Assembly (NCBI GenBank): GCA_934408585.1
Contig: CAKRVA010000001.1
Span: forward strand, 62,001 to 126,000
DNA from: an uncultured Lachnospiraceae bacterium
GTDB lineage: Bacteria > Bacillota > Clostridia > Lachnospirales > Lachnospiraceae
Length of the DNA: 64,000 nucleotides
Direction of reading: 5' to 3'
Shown here: positions 7,975-16,670 of the stretch, in pieces
Layout of the letters: the number at the start of each line of letters is the position of its first letter
Numbering within the stretch: position 1 is the first letter of the stretch
Program-made: the position numbers and the translations under genes
The notes under the pieces: model-generated
What the model was told of the DNA's origin: nothing
Databases searched by the model: none
Seen by the model: only the letters and a program-made list of their open reading frames with translations

Positions 7975-9876
7975 ATGTATCGAAGGAAGAAAATTGCTTT
8001 ATTTATCTCACATATTTATGGTTATTATCAGACCAAACTTTGTGACGGAATTCTGAAAAAAGCCACTGAGTCCGGATACCAGGTTGACGTTTTTACAACG
8101 AACGACGGTGAGGATCTCGGTGATTATGGACAGGGTGAGTTTGAAATTCTGAATGTTCCAACCCCCGGTCTTTATGATGGAGTTCTGTTTGCTTCCGGAA
8201 CTTACCTGCTTCCTGCTCTTTATGAGAAATTGAGCAGTTATATAAAAGAAGCCTTCCATTGTCCCGTGATTGATATCAGTCAGCATGACTCCTGTTTTCC
8301 CCGCATTGAACTCGACAATAACAGTGCTTTCGAAGACCTTGCTATTCACCTGATAAAAAGCCATGGTTTCAAAAAAATTGTTTATCTTGGTATTGCATCA
8401 TATCCCGAATTTAATACGTTACGTCAGGAAGCCTTTTTACGAGGTCTGACATCACAGGATTCTTCTTCCCAGAATTGCATTTTCACATGTGAGAGTCTTG
8501 ATGAAAAAGATATTCATGCTACGATGTCCACTCTTTTGGAGCAGAAACCGGATGCCATCGTATGCTATAACGATAATGTCGCTCTTACCGTCATTTCGAT
8601 TTTAAAAGAAATGGGCATCTCTGTTCCCGAACAGATTGCCGTAACTGGATGCGACCAGATTCCACTCGGACAGAACTCTGTTCCTGCACTTACTACGATT
8701 TCTTTCCCGATTGAGCAGATTGGTGCAACGGCAGTTGAAATGCTTTCGAATGTCCTGCATGGTATGGAGGTAGCACCGGTAACCACTATTGCCGCCCGGA
8801 TTTTTACAGGAAACTCCTGTGGCTGCCCATCCTCCTGTACTGAAGCACCCTATCTTGCCAAAGAATTAGAAAAATATCAGTTCTATATGGAGCAGGCTTT
8901 TCTGTTTCATATGCAGATGTCTGCCAATTTACAGGGTGTCCACGATTTGGAACAGGGAATCACACTCTTAACCGATTACATTCAAAAATTACCAAATTGC
9001 AAAGAATTCTATTTCTGCCTGTATGAGGATTGGGATGCCCCTGCTTCTCATATCCGGAAACTCATATCCGGTTACGAGGAATCCTATGATTCCGATATTG
9101 TTATGCTTAAAATCGGATTGAAAGAAGGAAAACTGCTTCCGGAATGTACTTTTTCCAGAAGAAACCTGCTCCCGGAACATCTGTATGATTCCGGCAACCC
9201 ATGGTATGTTTACTGTCCATTATTCTTCGGTTCGAAACTATACGGTTATCTTGCATTAACATTTAAAAAAGAAATTTCTTCCTATCCATTTATCTTCATG
9301 CCCTGGATTATGAACGTCAACAATATGTTAAAAGATATTTGTGATAAAAAAGAACTGGGTCTTTTGGTAGAACGGCTTGAAAGTATCTACAAAACAGACG
9401 AACTTACCGGATTGCTCAATCGTCAGGGATTTAAAGCCTATCTTGCTCCTGCTTTGGAAAAAGCAATTTCTGACGGACAATCTGTCTGCTCCATGATGGT
9501 CGATTTGGACTGTCTGAAATTGATTAACGATACCTTCGGTCACCAGGAGGGGGATTTTGCGATTCGCGTTCTGGCACATGCGATTGAAAATACGGTAGAT
9601 GATACCTTCATCTGTTCCCGGCGTGGCGGCGATGAATTCCAGCTTCTTGCTTTTGGACGCAATTCCGGCGATATTGATGCTGTCATTGAACAGATTCGTA
9701 AATATCTGCATAATTACAACCGTCTAAACACCAAGCCATATAATATTGAGGCAAGCTTCGGATATTCGCTTCATCCTTTGAATCATGCGGAGGAACTTCC
9801 CGCCATGTTTGAAGAAGCCGATAAGAAGATGTACGAAGAAAAGAAAACAAAAACAAAAAATATTTTAAAAGGATGA
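7975..9876 (+). CDS. LacI-type sugar-binding domain fused to GGDEF (diguanylate cyclase)
   Basis: A 633-residue soluble protein. Residues 1-285 are a type-I periplasmic-binding fold as in LacI/GalR effector domains (IVCYNDNVALTVISILKEMGISVPEQIAVTGCDQIPLG), without the HTH and without a signal peptide. A middle region of about 150 residues may be GAF-like. From about residue 465 there is a GGDEF domain (DELTGLLNRQGF, MMVDLDCLKLINDTFGHQEGD, GGDEF at 551-555). The RxxD inhibitory site is absent. It therefore probably makes c-di-GMP in the cytosol in response to a small ligand, possibly a sugar. The start follows AAAGGAG by 8 nt. It converges on the neighbouring response regulator of the carbohydrate locus. 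Confidence 0.88.
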   Translation: MYRRKKIALFISHIYGYYQTKLCDGILKKATESGYQVDVFTTNDGEDLGDYGQGEFEILNVPTPGLYDGVLFASGTYLLPALYEKLSSYIKEAFHCPVIDISQHDSCFPRIELDNNSAFEDLAIHLIKSHGFKKIVYLGIASYPEFNTLRQEAFLRGLTSQDSSSQNCIFTCESLDEKDIHATMSTLLEQKPDAIVCYNDNVALTVISILKEMGISVPEQIAVTGCDQIPLGQNSVPALTTISFPIEQIGATAVEMLSNVLHGMEVAPVTTIAARIFTGNSCGCPSSCTEAPYLAKELEKYQFYMEQAFLFHMQMSANLQGVHDLEQGITLLTDYIQKLPNCKEFYFCLYEDWDAPASHIRKLISGYEESYDSDIVMLKIGLKEGKLLPECTFSRRNLLPEHLYDSGNPWYVYCPLFFGSKLYGYLALTFKKEISSYPFIFMPWIMNVNNMLKDICDKKELGLLVERLESIYKTDELTGLLNRQGFKAYLAPALEKAISDGQSVCSMMVDLDCLKLINDTFGHQEGDFAIRVLAHAIENTVDDTFICSRRGGDEFQLLAFGRNSGDIDAVIEQIRKYLHNYNRLNTKPYNIEASFGYSLHPLNHAEELPAMFEEADKKMYEEKKTKTKNILKG

Positions 9877-9894
9877 GAATCATCTCATCCTTTT
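9867..9894. terminator. Shared bidirectional terminator
   Basis: A perfect 12-bp stem (AAAAGGATGAGA against TCTCATCCTTTT) with a 4-nt loop carries A/T tracts on both sides. It lies between the convergent GGDEF fusion and response regulator genes and includes the stop codons of both. Confidence 0.88.
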
Positions 9895-11345
9895 AATTGT
9901 GCGTTCTTTCTGTATTCACTTGGTGAAACGCCACAAACTGCCTTAAATGTCTTCATAAAATGTTTTTCATTCTCATACCCGACTTCACAGCTGATTTCAA
10001 TAATTTTCAAATCGGTACTTTCCAGTAGTTCTTTTGCTTTTTTTATTCTTATTTCCTTTAAATAATTCACAAAATTTGTCCCGGTATATTGCTTAAACGC
10101 GAACGAAAACAACGAATAATTCATGGAAATATAATTGGATACTACCGCCATATTCAGTTCTTTGTTATAGTTCTCCCGGATATATTCGATTGCCTGTTTC
10201 ATTTTCTGCTTATTCTTAAAATCATCAAATTTCTGATTCAGTATTTCTGCCAGATTTGTTACCCAGCCGATAAGCTCCGCCTTGTATTCCTCCATACAGG
10301 AAAAACTATATAATTTGAAGAACGCGTCCATATCCAGATTTTCTTTGTTTAATACACCTTCATAGGTTCCTCTGATTTCCTGCAGGAACTTTATCATCCC
10401 CTCTTCAATTTCCTGATGCGGATAACTTCCCAAAGACGCATTTTTAAACAACCGCTCCAGCTTACGGATACTTTCTTCATATTTATCTGTTCCCAGCATT
10501 TGAACCATCTTCAGAATTTCCTGTTTCTCCAAATGCATGGTTCGCTTTTCGGTAATGTTTGCCTCTCCATAATAATACGTCTGCCGGTTTTTCCAGAAAG
10601 CCTCTTTTCTTGCATAGAGAGCCTCCCGATACATTACTTTCAGAGATTCCAGTCCGGAATGTACATTACTGATTCCTACATATCGATGATACAATTCATC
10701 CTGAAGAAGCAGACTGACATATTCCTTCTGTACCAGATATAACTCTGTTCCGTCCACATCTGCCAGGAAAAAATACGGAGCGTCCGGTTCAATCTGGATA
10801 CTGCCTCCCATATCATTACTGCAAATCATACGGCATTCGCCCTTTAAGAAGTTATTGCCATACTGCTCCAACAGAATATCCCGCTCGCTGTCCGGAAGAT
10901 TGTCATTCAAAATTGCATATTTCAGCTGTTGTGCTCCTATCGTCAGGTCGGTTTTAATTGCCTTGCTTTTTTTCTCCAATTCCTGATTTAAAGACTCCAG
11001 AACAGCCTTTACTTTTTCCCGTTCAATCGGCTTTAAAAGATAGTCTTTGACATTAAGCCGCAGCATCTCCACCGCATAAGAAAAGTCATCATATCCACTG
11101 ATTGCAACGACATATGGAATTTCATCAAGCTCCTGCATCCGTTTTACAAGCTCGATTCCATTCATTTTTGGCATCTGAATATCTGTGAAAACGACATCGA
11201 CCTTATGGTTCTTCAAAATCTCAAGTGCCGTCTCCCCATTGTTACACTCCATAATCGTATCAATAGGCACACCACTTCTTTGAACCATCGTTTTTATGCC
11301 CTGTCTTGTAATTTTTTCATCTTCTACAATTAACAGCGTTTTCAT
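9885..11345 (-). CDS. AraC-type response regulator (YesN-like)
   Basis: A 486-residue protein. The N-terminal receiver domain has the acidic pocket VEDE and the phospho-acceptor in VVFTDIQMPKMNGIEL (Asp near 55), with the switch lysine in KDYLLKPI. A middle region of about 230 residues is of unknown fold. The C-terminal AraC DNA-binding domain starts near residue 385 (LNMAVVSNYISMNYSLFSFAFKQYTGTNFVNYL, then a second HTH ending in SPSEYRK). It pairs with the histidine kinase 21 nt upstream and probably activates the sugar uptake and phosphorylase genes. Confidence 0.92.
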   Translation of the reverse strand: MKTLLIVEDEKITRQGIKTMVQRSGVPIDTIMECNNGETALEILKNHKVDVVFTDIQMPKMNGIELVKRMQELDEIPYVVAISGYDDFSYAVEMLRLNVKDYLLKPIEREKVKAVLESLNQELEKKSKAIKTDLTIGAQQLKYAILNDNLPDSERDILLEQYGNNFLKGECRMICSNDMGGSIQIEPDAPYFFLADVDGTELYLVQKEYVSLLLQDELYHRYVGISNVHSGLESLKVMYREALYARKEAFWKNRQTYYYGEANITEKRTMHLEKQEILKMVQMLGTDKYEESIRKLERLFKNASLGSYPHQEIEEGMIKFLQEIRGTYEGVLNKENLDMDAFFKLYSFSCMEEYKAELIGWVTNLAEILNQKFDDFKNKQKMKQAIEYIRENYNKELNMAVVSNYISMNYSLFSFAFKQYTGTNFVNYLKEIRIKKAKELLESTDLKIIEISCEVGYENEKHFMKTFKAVCGVSPSEYRKNAQLKG

Positions 11346-11366
11346 CCTTGTTCCTCCTCAATTCCC

Positions 11367-13160
11367 CTAAGGGAGTGGCAAAATCACCGTTACTTTTGTA
11401 TAACATCCGGGCTTGGAATGAATTTCCAGTCCATACTCGTTTCCATAATAAATCTGAATACGGTCATGTACATTTTTAAGTCCGATTCCATTTCTGCTCC
11501 CCTCCGATGTTTCCAGTTCTCCACGGAGTCTCTTATATAAATTCTGAACCTCGTCTTCCTGCATTCCTTTTCCACAATCCGTAATTTCAATTTTGCAGTT
11601 TTTCTCCGTAAGATATCCTTTTATATAAATGCTGGTATCCTCCGCAATTTCAGAAATTCCATGATAAATGGCATTTTCTACAATCGGCTGCAGCGTCATC
11701 TTCGGAATCTGGTGTGTCAGAACCGATGGCTCTATATTTTCGGACAAATATATTTCATAATCAAACCTTAAGTTAATCAATTTGAGATAATCCCGGATAT
11801 ATGCCAGCTCATCTTCTACGGTCACAATGGAAACCGTCTTCTTCATGCTATATCGAAGCAGTTTGCCCAAAGAAGTAATTGCATCGGAAATTTCATATTC
11901 TTCCTCGATTTCCGCCATCATTTTAATTGATTCCAGCACATTATAAATAAAGTGCGCATTAATCTGATTTTGCAACGCCTGGATTTCCGTATTCTTTAGC
12001 AGAAGCTGATGTTTCAGGTTATTGTCTGTAAGCTGCTTGATGCTGGAAAGCATCGCATTAATCTGACTTCCCAGTTCCCCAAACTCATCTTTACCGCAAT
12101 CCTCAATGACCACATTCAGATCACCTTCCTGTACGATACGAATTGCCTGAAGAATTTCATAGAATTTCTTTAAAGCTTCTTTTATGACAAGATTGACTGC
12201 CATCGTAAGCAACGCCATAAGAAACAATCCCAATAATGCAAACACCGTAAACTCATGATAAATCCCATTTAAATCCTTTTGAACATCATAAACACTGATT
12301 AATTGTCCATTCAGTTCCTTAATCTTATGATATCCAATTAGTTTCCAGGAATGTCCCACCTTTAAAAGCTGTGTTCCCTGTTCCTCCATGCTTTGACTGT
12401 TTTGCAAATATGTTTGAATAATTTCGCAGTTCTCTTCGCTGTCAAATGTTTCCTGAAAATGCATCTTTCCATATTCATCCACAAAACACGCCCACTCCTG
12501 CTGTGTGGAATCATATACCAGTGGAAACATTTTGTTCATATACATCGAGGCCTCTATTACCCCCAGCTCCCCATCCAGCGAGGTTTCAATCGGTGTACGG
12601 TAGCCAATCAATAAACTATCACGATTTCCATTTTTATAGGTTGTAAATAATAAGTCCTGATATCCATAATGCCATCCGTAATTTTCTTCTTTCTCAGAAA
12701 ATTCAAAATTCTCCATACGGCTTTTCCGATAAAGAATGGGCATCATTTCATACAAATTTTCATTGTCTGCATACACGCGGACCTGATAGAGTGCGGCGTT
12801 ATTGTTTACCATTCTTTCCAGGGACGATATGTCGCGGTTATAAAACTGCAGCAGTTCTTCCGTGGAATACTCTTTCCCATTTTTGATATCCCCAAGAAAA
12901 TCTGTGAGATTATGGTCATTCATAAATAATTGAATCGCCATATTCAGAGATTCCACACCATCAATACATACACTTCCTGCCTTATCCATTTTATAAGCCA
13001 GCGAATTTTCCTTTTCCTGCAACAGATTTCCTCTTGTAATCGTTAAAAGCCATATGGAAAATACCACAATCGGAACGGTAACAAATCCAAGGCAGATAAT
13101 CGTAAACTTAATATTTAATTTTAAATCTGAAAACCAATGCCTGCGTTGTTTCTTTTTCAT
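11367..13160 (-). CDS. Sensor histidine kinase (YesM/LytS type)
   Basis: A 597-residue membrane kinase. Membrane segment 1 lies at about 17-40, an extracytoplasmic sensor region at about 41-295, and membrane segment 2 at about 296-325. HAMP follows, then a His_kinase domain whose phospho-acceptor lies in QINAHFIYN (His near 402; most relatives read NPHFLYN). The C-terminal HATPase has QPIVENAIYHGI, DCGKGM and GIGLKNVHDRI. It lies 17 nt after a lipoprotein solute-binding protein gene. The binding protein may present its ligand to the kinase, but this is inferred from position. Confidence 0.92.
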   Translation of the reverse strand: MKKKQRRHWFSDLKLNIKFTIICLGFVTVPIVVFSIWLLTITRGNLLQEKENSLAYKMDKAGSVCIDGVESLNMAIQLFMNDHNLTDFLGDIKNGKEYSTEELLQFYNRDISSLERMVNNNAALYQVRVYADNENLYEMMPILYRKSRMENFEFSEKEENYGWHYGYQDLLFTTYKNGNRDSLLIGYRTPIETSLDGELGVIEASMYMNKMFPLVYDSTQQEWACFVDEYGKMHFQETFDSEENCEIIQTYLQNSQSMEEQGTQLLKVGHSWKLIGYHKIKELNGQLISVYDVQKDLNGIYHEFTVFALLGLFLMALLTMAVNLVIKEALKKFYEILQAIRIVQEGDLNVVIEDCGKDEFGELGSQINAMLSSIKQLTDNNLKHQLLLKNTEIQALQNQINAHFIYNVLESIKMMAEIEEEYEISDAITSLGKLLRYSMKKTVSIVTVEDELAYIRDYLKLINLRFDYEIYLSENIEPSVLTHQIPKMTLQPIVENAIYHGISEIAEDTSIYIKGYLTEKNCKIEITDCGKGMQEDEVQNLYKRLRGELETSEGSRNGIGLKNVHDRIQIYYGNEYGLEIHSKPGCYTKVTVILPLP

Positions 13161-13177
13161 ATGTTTTTCCTGTTATC

Positions 13178-14755
13178 TCATTCGCTGTCCATACGGCTCT
13201 TTGCTTCCTTCATCAACCGCGTGCTCTCTTCCATAACCATTTGAAATCCAAGTTCTTCCCGTTTCTGCTTATATTCCTCAAAAATTTGGTCAAATGCTTT
13301 TTCGTTCTTTGCCAGAAGAAGCTTCGGCAGCGTTTCTCCCCACAACTGCTTGATGTTTTTATCTGCCTCTGCCTCCGGTGAATTATATTGGAATGTAATG
13401 TCATACGGTCCAATATTAAAACTATACGGATACGTCCATTCCTCCATCTGTCCATTCGGTGGTGCAGGCTCCGGTCTCCATTGTAACTGCATGGCATTAT
13501 CCTGCAGCATCCAATAAGTATCGTCGGCACCATAGATTTCATCATATGTATTCCGGTCCGTGTTTTTGAGTTCCTGTACTTCCGTTTTTATTACCGGTTT
13601 TCCATCGATGACATCATACGTCACACCTTCTACTCCAAGATAAATCACCTTCTGTCCCTCTTCGCTTAACATGTAGGACATCATCTGTATTGCTTTTTCC
13701 GGATCTTTACAATTCTTTGAAATCATCGTAACCGTCCACCCGTTAATGCTTCCTCCCGGTAATCTCGGATCATCTCCGTTATGGTTTCGTGGTCCTTCCA
13801 CTGCCATATAAATCTGTTCCGGATGATTTGCATAAAGAGAAATCTGCTGTGTTGCAAGGTCGGTTCTTTGAAAAAGCATACAGAAATATTGACCATTTGC
13901 TATTTTTTCTTCCATCTGTGTTCTCTGGTCAATAAAAATATCCCCCTTTAAATATCCCTCTTCTCCAAGCTCCCGGAATAATTTTAACCAGGAAACATAA
14001 TCTTCGTCGGTATAGCGATCATTATAGCTGCCGTTCTTTTCATAAGGAACTGCCAGAAAATTCTGAAGATACGTGTCAAATGATACACATCCGGTACCGG
14101 TAAATTCGTGGGCACCAATTGGAATTAATTCTGAGCCATCAATTGCTTTAAATTCCTTTGCTGCACGTCTAACGGCATCTGCAAACCCCTCCTGCGTTGT
14201 CATATCCGGGCAGCCCAATGATTCATAGATATCCTTCCGGACAAGAAATGTCTGATTCGATGGTATATTTTCATATTTTTTATAGTCTTCACTCGTATAT
14301 GCCGAATTGGGATAAAAATACAAATTGCCGTCTGCCCTGGTATCCCATTTTATAATCTCCTGATCCGCCACCTGCCAGAAATAAGGATCATATTCATCTG
14401 CAAGTTCATTTAAAGCATAAACCATGTCCTTATTAATCATTTCATCAATTGCATTATCCCCCCAGCTCAGGGTAATCAGATCCGGCAGGCTGTCAGACGA
14501 AATCATTGTTTTTATTTTTTCCTCTTCATTTCCCATCGGTGTTATAAAGTGAATGGACACTCCGGTATCCTGTGTGATTTTATCGGATACCACATTGCCT
14601 CCCCATGGAGTTTTGTACCAGGAAAAATTTACATACCAGTCCAGCTCTGTTACTTCCTGTTGAACCGGATTTTCCTCCTTTTTGGCACATCCCGTAAACA
14701 GAAAAAACATTCCAAGAAAACATCCAATTATTATGGCTCTGCGGTTCTTTATCAT
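13178..14755 (-). CDS. Extracellular solute-binding lipoprotein (LplA/YtcQ-like)
   Basis: A protein of about 525 residues with a lipoprotein signal peptide (KNRRAIIIGCFLGMFFLFTGC, Cys as lipid site), then a type-II periplasmic-binding fold of the large LplA/YtcQ group. Landmarks are DWYVNFSWYKTPWGG, SDSLPDLITLSWGD and GWTVTMISKNCKDPEKAIQMMSYM. The ATG at 14755 is chosen over an earlier in-frame start, since it puts basic residues right before the hydrophobic core; GGGGGG lies about 10 nt upstream. It is followed closely by the kinase and response regulator, and separated from the permease operon by a strong hairpin. It may serve the sensor, the transporter, or both. Confidence 0.88.
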   Translation of the reverse strand: MIKNRRAIIIGCFLGMFFLFTGCAKKEENPVQQEVTELDWYVNFSWYKTPWGGNVVSDKITQDTGVSIHFITPMGNEEEKIKTMISSDSLPDLITLSWGDNAIDEMINKDMVYALNELADEYDPYFWQVADQEIIKWDTRADGNLYFYPNSAYTSEDYKKYENIPSNQTFLVRKDIYESLGCPDMTTQEGFADAVRRAAKEFKAIDGSELIPIGAHEFTGTGCVSFDTYLQNFLAVPYEKNGSYNDRYTDEDYVSWLKLFRELGEEGYLKGDIFIDQRTQMEEKIANGQYFCMLFQRTDLATQQISLYANHPEQIYMAVEGPRNHNGDDPRLPGGSINGWTVTMISKNCKDPEKAIQMMSYMLSEEGQKVIYLGVEGVTYDVIDGKPVIKTEVQELKNTDRNTYDEIYGADDTYWMLQDNAMQLQWRPEPAPPNGQMEEWTYPYSFNIGPYDITFQYNSPEAEADKNIKQLWGETLPKLLLAKNEKAFDQIFEEYKQKREELGFQMVMEESTRLMKEAKSRMDSE

Positions 14756-14804
14756 ATACTTCTGCCCCCCAATATCTCCTAATAAAATTATTTTATCACA
14801 ACAC

Positions 14805-14838
14805 AAAAATGAAGTGCAACAAGCTGCACTTCATTTTT
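14805..14838. terminator. Hairpin terminator after the permease genes
   Basis: A perfect 14-bp stem (AAAAATGAAGTGCA against TGCACTTCATTTTT) with a 6-nt loop carries T-tracts on either strand. On the minus strand it ends the solute-binding/permease operon. A weak promoter (TTGCAC, 18 nt, TAAAAT) begins inside its second arm and could drive the lipoprotein-kinase-regulator genes. Confidence 0.8.
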
Positions 14839-14864
14839 GCCTTACATTCAAAGAAGGAGAAAAT

Positions 14865-15692
14865 TTATTCTTTTACACTTCCTGCTGAAATACTGCTGAT
14901 AATGTATTTTGAGCAGAAGCAGAATACAATTAATATAGGAATTACCGATATCGCAACTGACAAATAGGTTGCTCCCTGATTTGCCGTGATATCCTGGGAA
15001 GAACTCAGGGATGCAATCATTACCGGTAATGTAAACTTCTTAGGTGTATTTAATAAAATCAACGGTATCAGATAGGAATTCCAATTTCCAATAAAGCATC
15101 CGATTGCCATCGTCGCAATTCCGGGCACCATAATCGGTAACACGATTTTATGGAAAATATGTAATTCTCTCGCACCATCGATTCTTGCTGCTTCCAATAA
15201 AGACATCGGAAGTACCGACAGTACATATTGTCTTAAGAAAAACACGGTACCGGGTGCTGCTATTGCCGGAATAATCAGTGGAATATAGGAATCCACCAGT
15301 TTCAGTTTGGAAATCAGGTTATAGAATCCAATCAAACCAAGCTGTCCCGGAATCATCATAAAAATGATGATGGTATAAAAAATCACATTCTTTCCACGAA
15401 ACTTATATACTGCAAGTGCATATGCGGTCAATGCAGAAAAATAAGCCGTAAGAATTGTCGCCGGTACTGCTACCTTCAGACTGTTCCAGAATCCAAGGAA
15501 CAGATTAAAGTAGCTTGACACGGTCTCCCAGTTATCCTTCAGACTGTTTCCCGGAATAAAGGTAAAGGATGTCATGATTTCCCTGCCACTTCTTGTTGCA
15601 TTAACCATCATTAACAGAAATGGGAGTAAACAGGTGACTGCCAGCAAAATCAAAGCAACATAGATAATAAACTTCTTTATTCTGTCTGCCAT
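14865..15692 (-). CDS. Carbohydrate ABC transporter permease (MalG/LplC type)
   Basis: A 275-residue inner-membrane permease with six predicted hydrophobic segments. The cytoplasmic EAA loop is EAARIDGARELHIFHKIVLPIMVPG. The N-terminus (IKKFIIYVALILLAVTCLLPFLLMM) is typical of the MalG/LplC family. It follows the first permease by 5 nt. No ATP-binding subunit is encoded nearby, as is common for Firmicute sugar importers that share one MsmX/MsmK-like ATPase. Confidence 0.92.
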   Translation of the reverse strand: MADRIKKFIIYVALILLAVTCLLPFLLMMVNATRSGREIMTSFTFIPGNSLKDNWETVSSYFNLFLGFWNSLKVAVPATILTAYFSALTAYALAVYKFRGKNVIFYTIIIFMMIPGQLGLIGFYNLISKLKLVDSYIPLIIPAIAAPGTVFFLRQYVLSVLPMSLLEAARIDGARELHIFHKIVLPIMVPGIATMAIGCFIGNWNSYLIPLILLNTPKKFTLPVMIASLSSSQDITANQGATYLSVAISVIPILIVFCFCSKYIISSISAGSVKE

Positions 15693-15697
15693 TCTCC

Positions 15698-16618
15698 TTA
15701 ATCCTCCTTTCCATTCATCACTTTAAACTGTATCAGTGATACAATAAGAACCAAAAGGAACAGTACATAAGCAATTGCGGATGCGTATCCTACCTGATGT
15801 GCTTCAAAACCAAATTTATACATATACATTACCATTGTCTGCGTCGAGCCATGAGGGTCTCCCTTTGTTCCCATACACATCAGGAATGGCAAATCGAACA
15901 TCTGCAGACCACCAATCAGTGATGTAATACTTACATATAGCAAAATTGGTTTTAACAAAGGTAATGTGATTTTACCAAATATGGTCCACCTTCCGGCTCC
16001 GTCAATTGCCGCTGCTTCAAAGTAATCTCTGGAAATACCCTGTACACCAGCCATCAGCATAATGAACGAGCTTCCAAACCACATCCAGGCACTGATGACT
16101 GACACCACATAAGGTGCTGTGCTGGTTTTGCCCAGCCAGTCAATCGGCTGGCTGCACAATCCCAATTTCATCAGAATCTGATTAAAGGTTCCGTATCTCC
16201 AATCCAACAGTGTCTTAAACAGAAATGCTACAGACGTTGCTGCAATTAACTGCGGAAGATAAAATACGGCTCTGAAAAATCCAAGACCTTTGATTTTAAA
16301 TTTCATATCACTAAAAACTATGGTCAGCAAAAATGCGATTCCAAGCTGTATCACAATATTTGGAATCCAGATGTTCAGGGTATGTCCCAATGCCTTCCAG
16401 AAATATTTATCTTTAAATACTCTCAGATAATTTGTGATACCGGTAAAGTTCAATTCACCGTAACCCGGATAATCCGTGAAACTTAATTGTAACGTCCGAA
16501 GTACCGGATATACACTAAACACCAGGAAAACGATAACAAACGGTAAGACAAACAAATATGCAATGTTATTGATATTCCGTTTTCTTCCTTTTTTCTTCTC
16601 TGTCATTGCTTTCGTCAT
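15698..16618 (-). CDS. Sugar ABC transporter permease (MalF/LplB type)
   Basis: A 306-residue permease with six predicted membrane helices and the EAA loop EAAAIDGAGRWTIFGKITLPLLKP. The chosen ATG at 16618 has GGGAGAGG 5 nt upstream, while the earlier in-frame ATGs have none. It lies between the solute-binding protein gene (gap of about 50 nt) and the second permease, and forms the heterodimeric channel with that permease. Confidence 0.92.
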   Translation of the reverse strand: MTKAMTEKKKGRKRNINNIAYLFVLPFVIVFLVFSVYPVLRTLQLSFTDYPGYGELNFTGITNYLRVFKDKYFWKALGHTLNIWIPNIVIQLGIAFLLTIVFSDMKFKIKGLGFFRAVFYLPQLIAATSVAFLFKTLLDWRYGTFNQILMKLGLCSQPIDWLGKTSTAPYVVSVISAWMWFGSSFIMLMAGVQGISRDYFEAAAIDGAGRWTIFGKITLPLLKPILLYVSITSLIGGLQMFDLPFLMCMGTKGDPHGSTQTMVMYMYKFGFEAHQVGYASAIAYVLFLLVLIVSLIQFKVMNGKED

Positions 16619-16670
16619 ACATACCTCTCCCATCTGAAATTCATTACCTATCAATTCAATATCATGTTAC

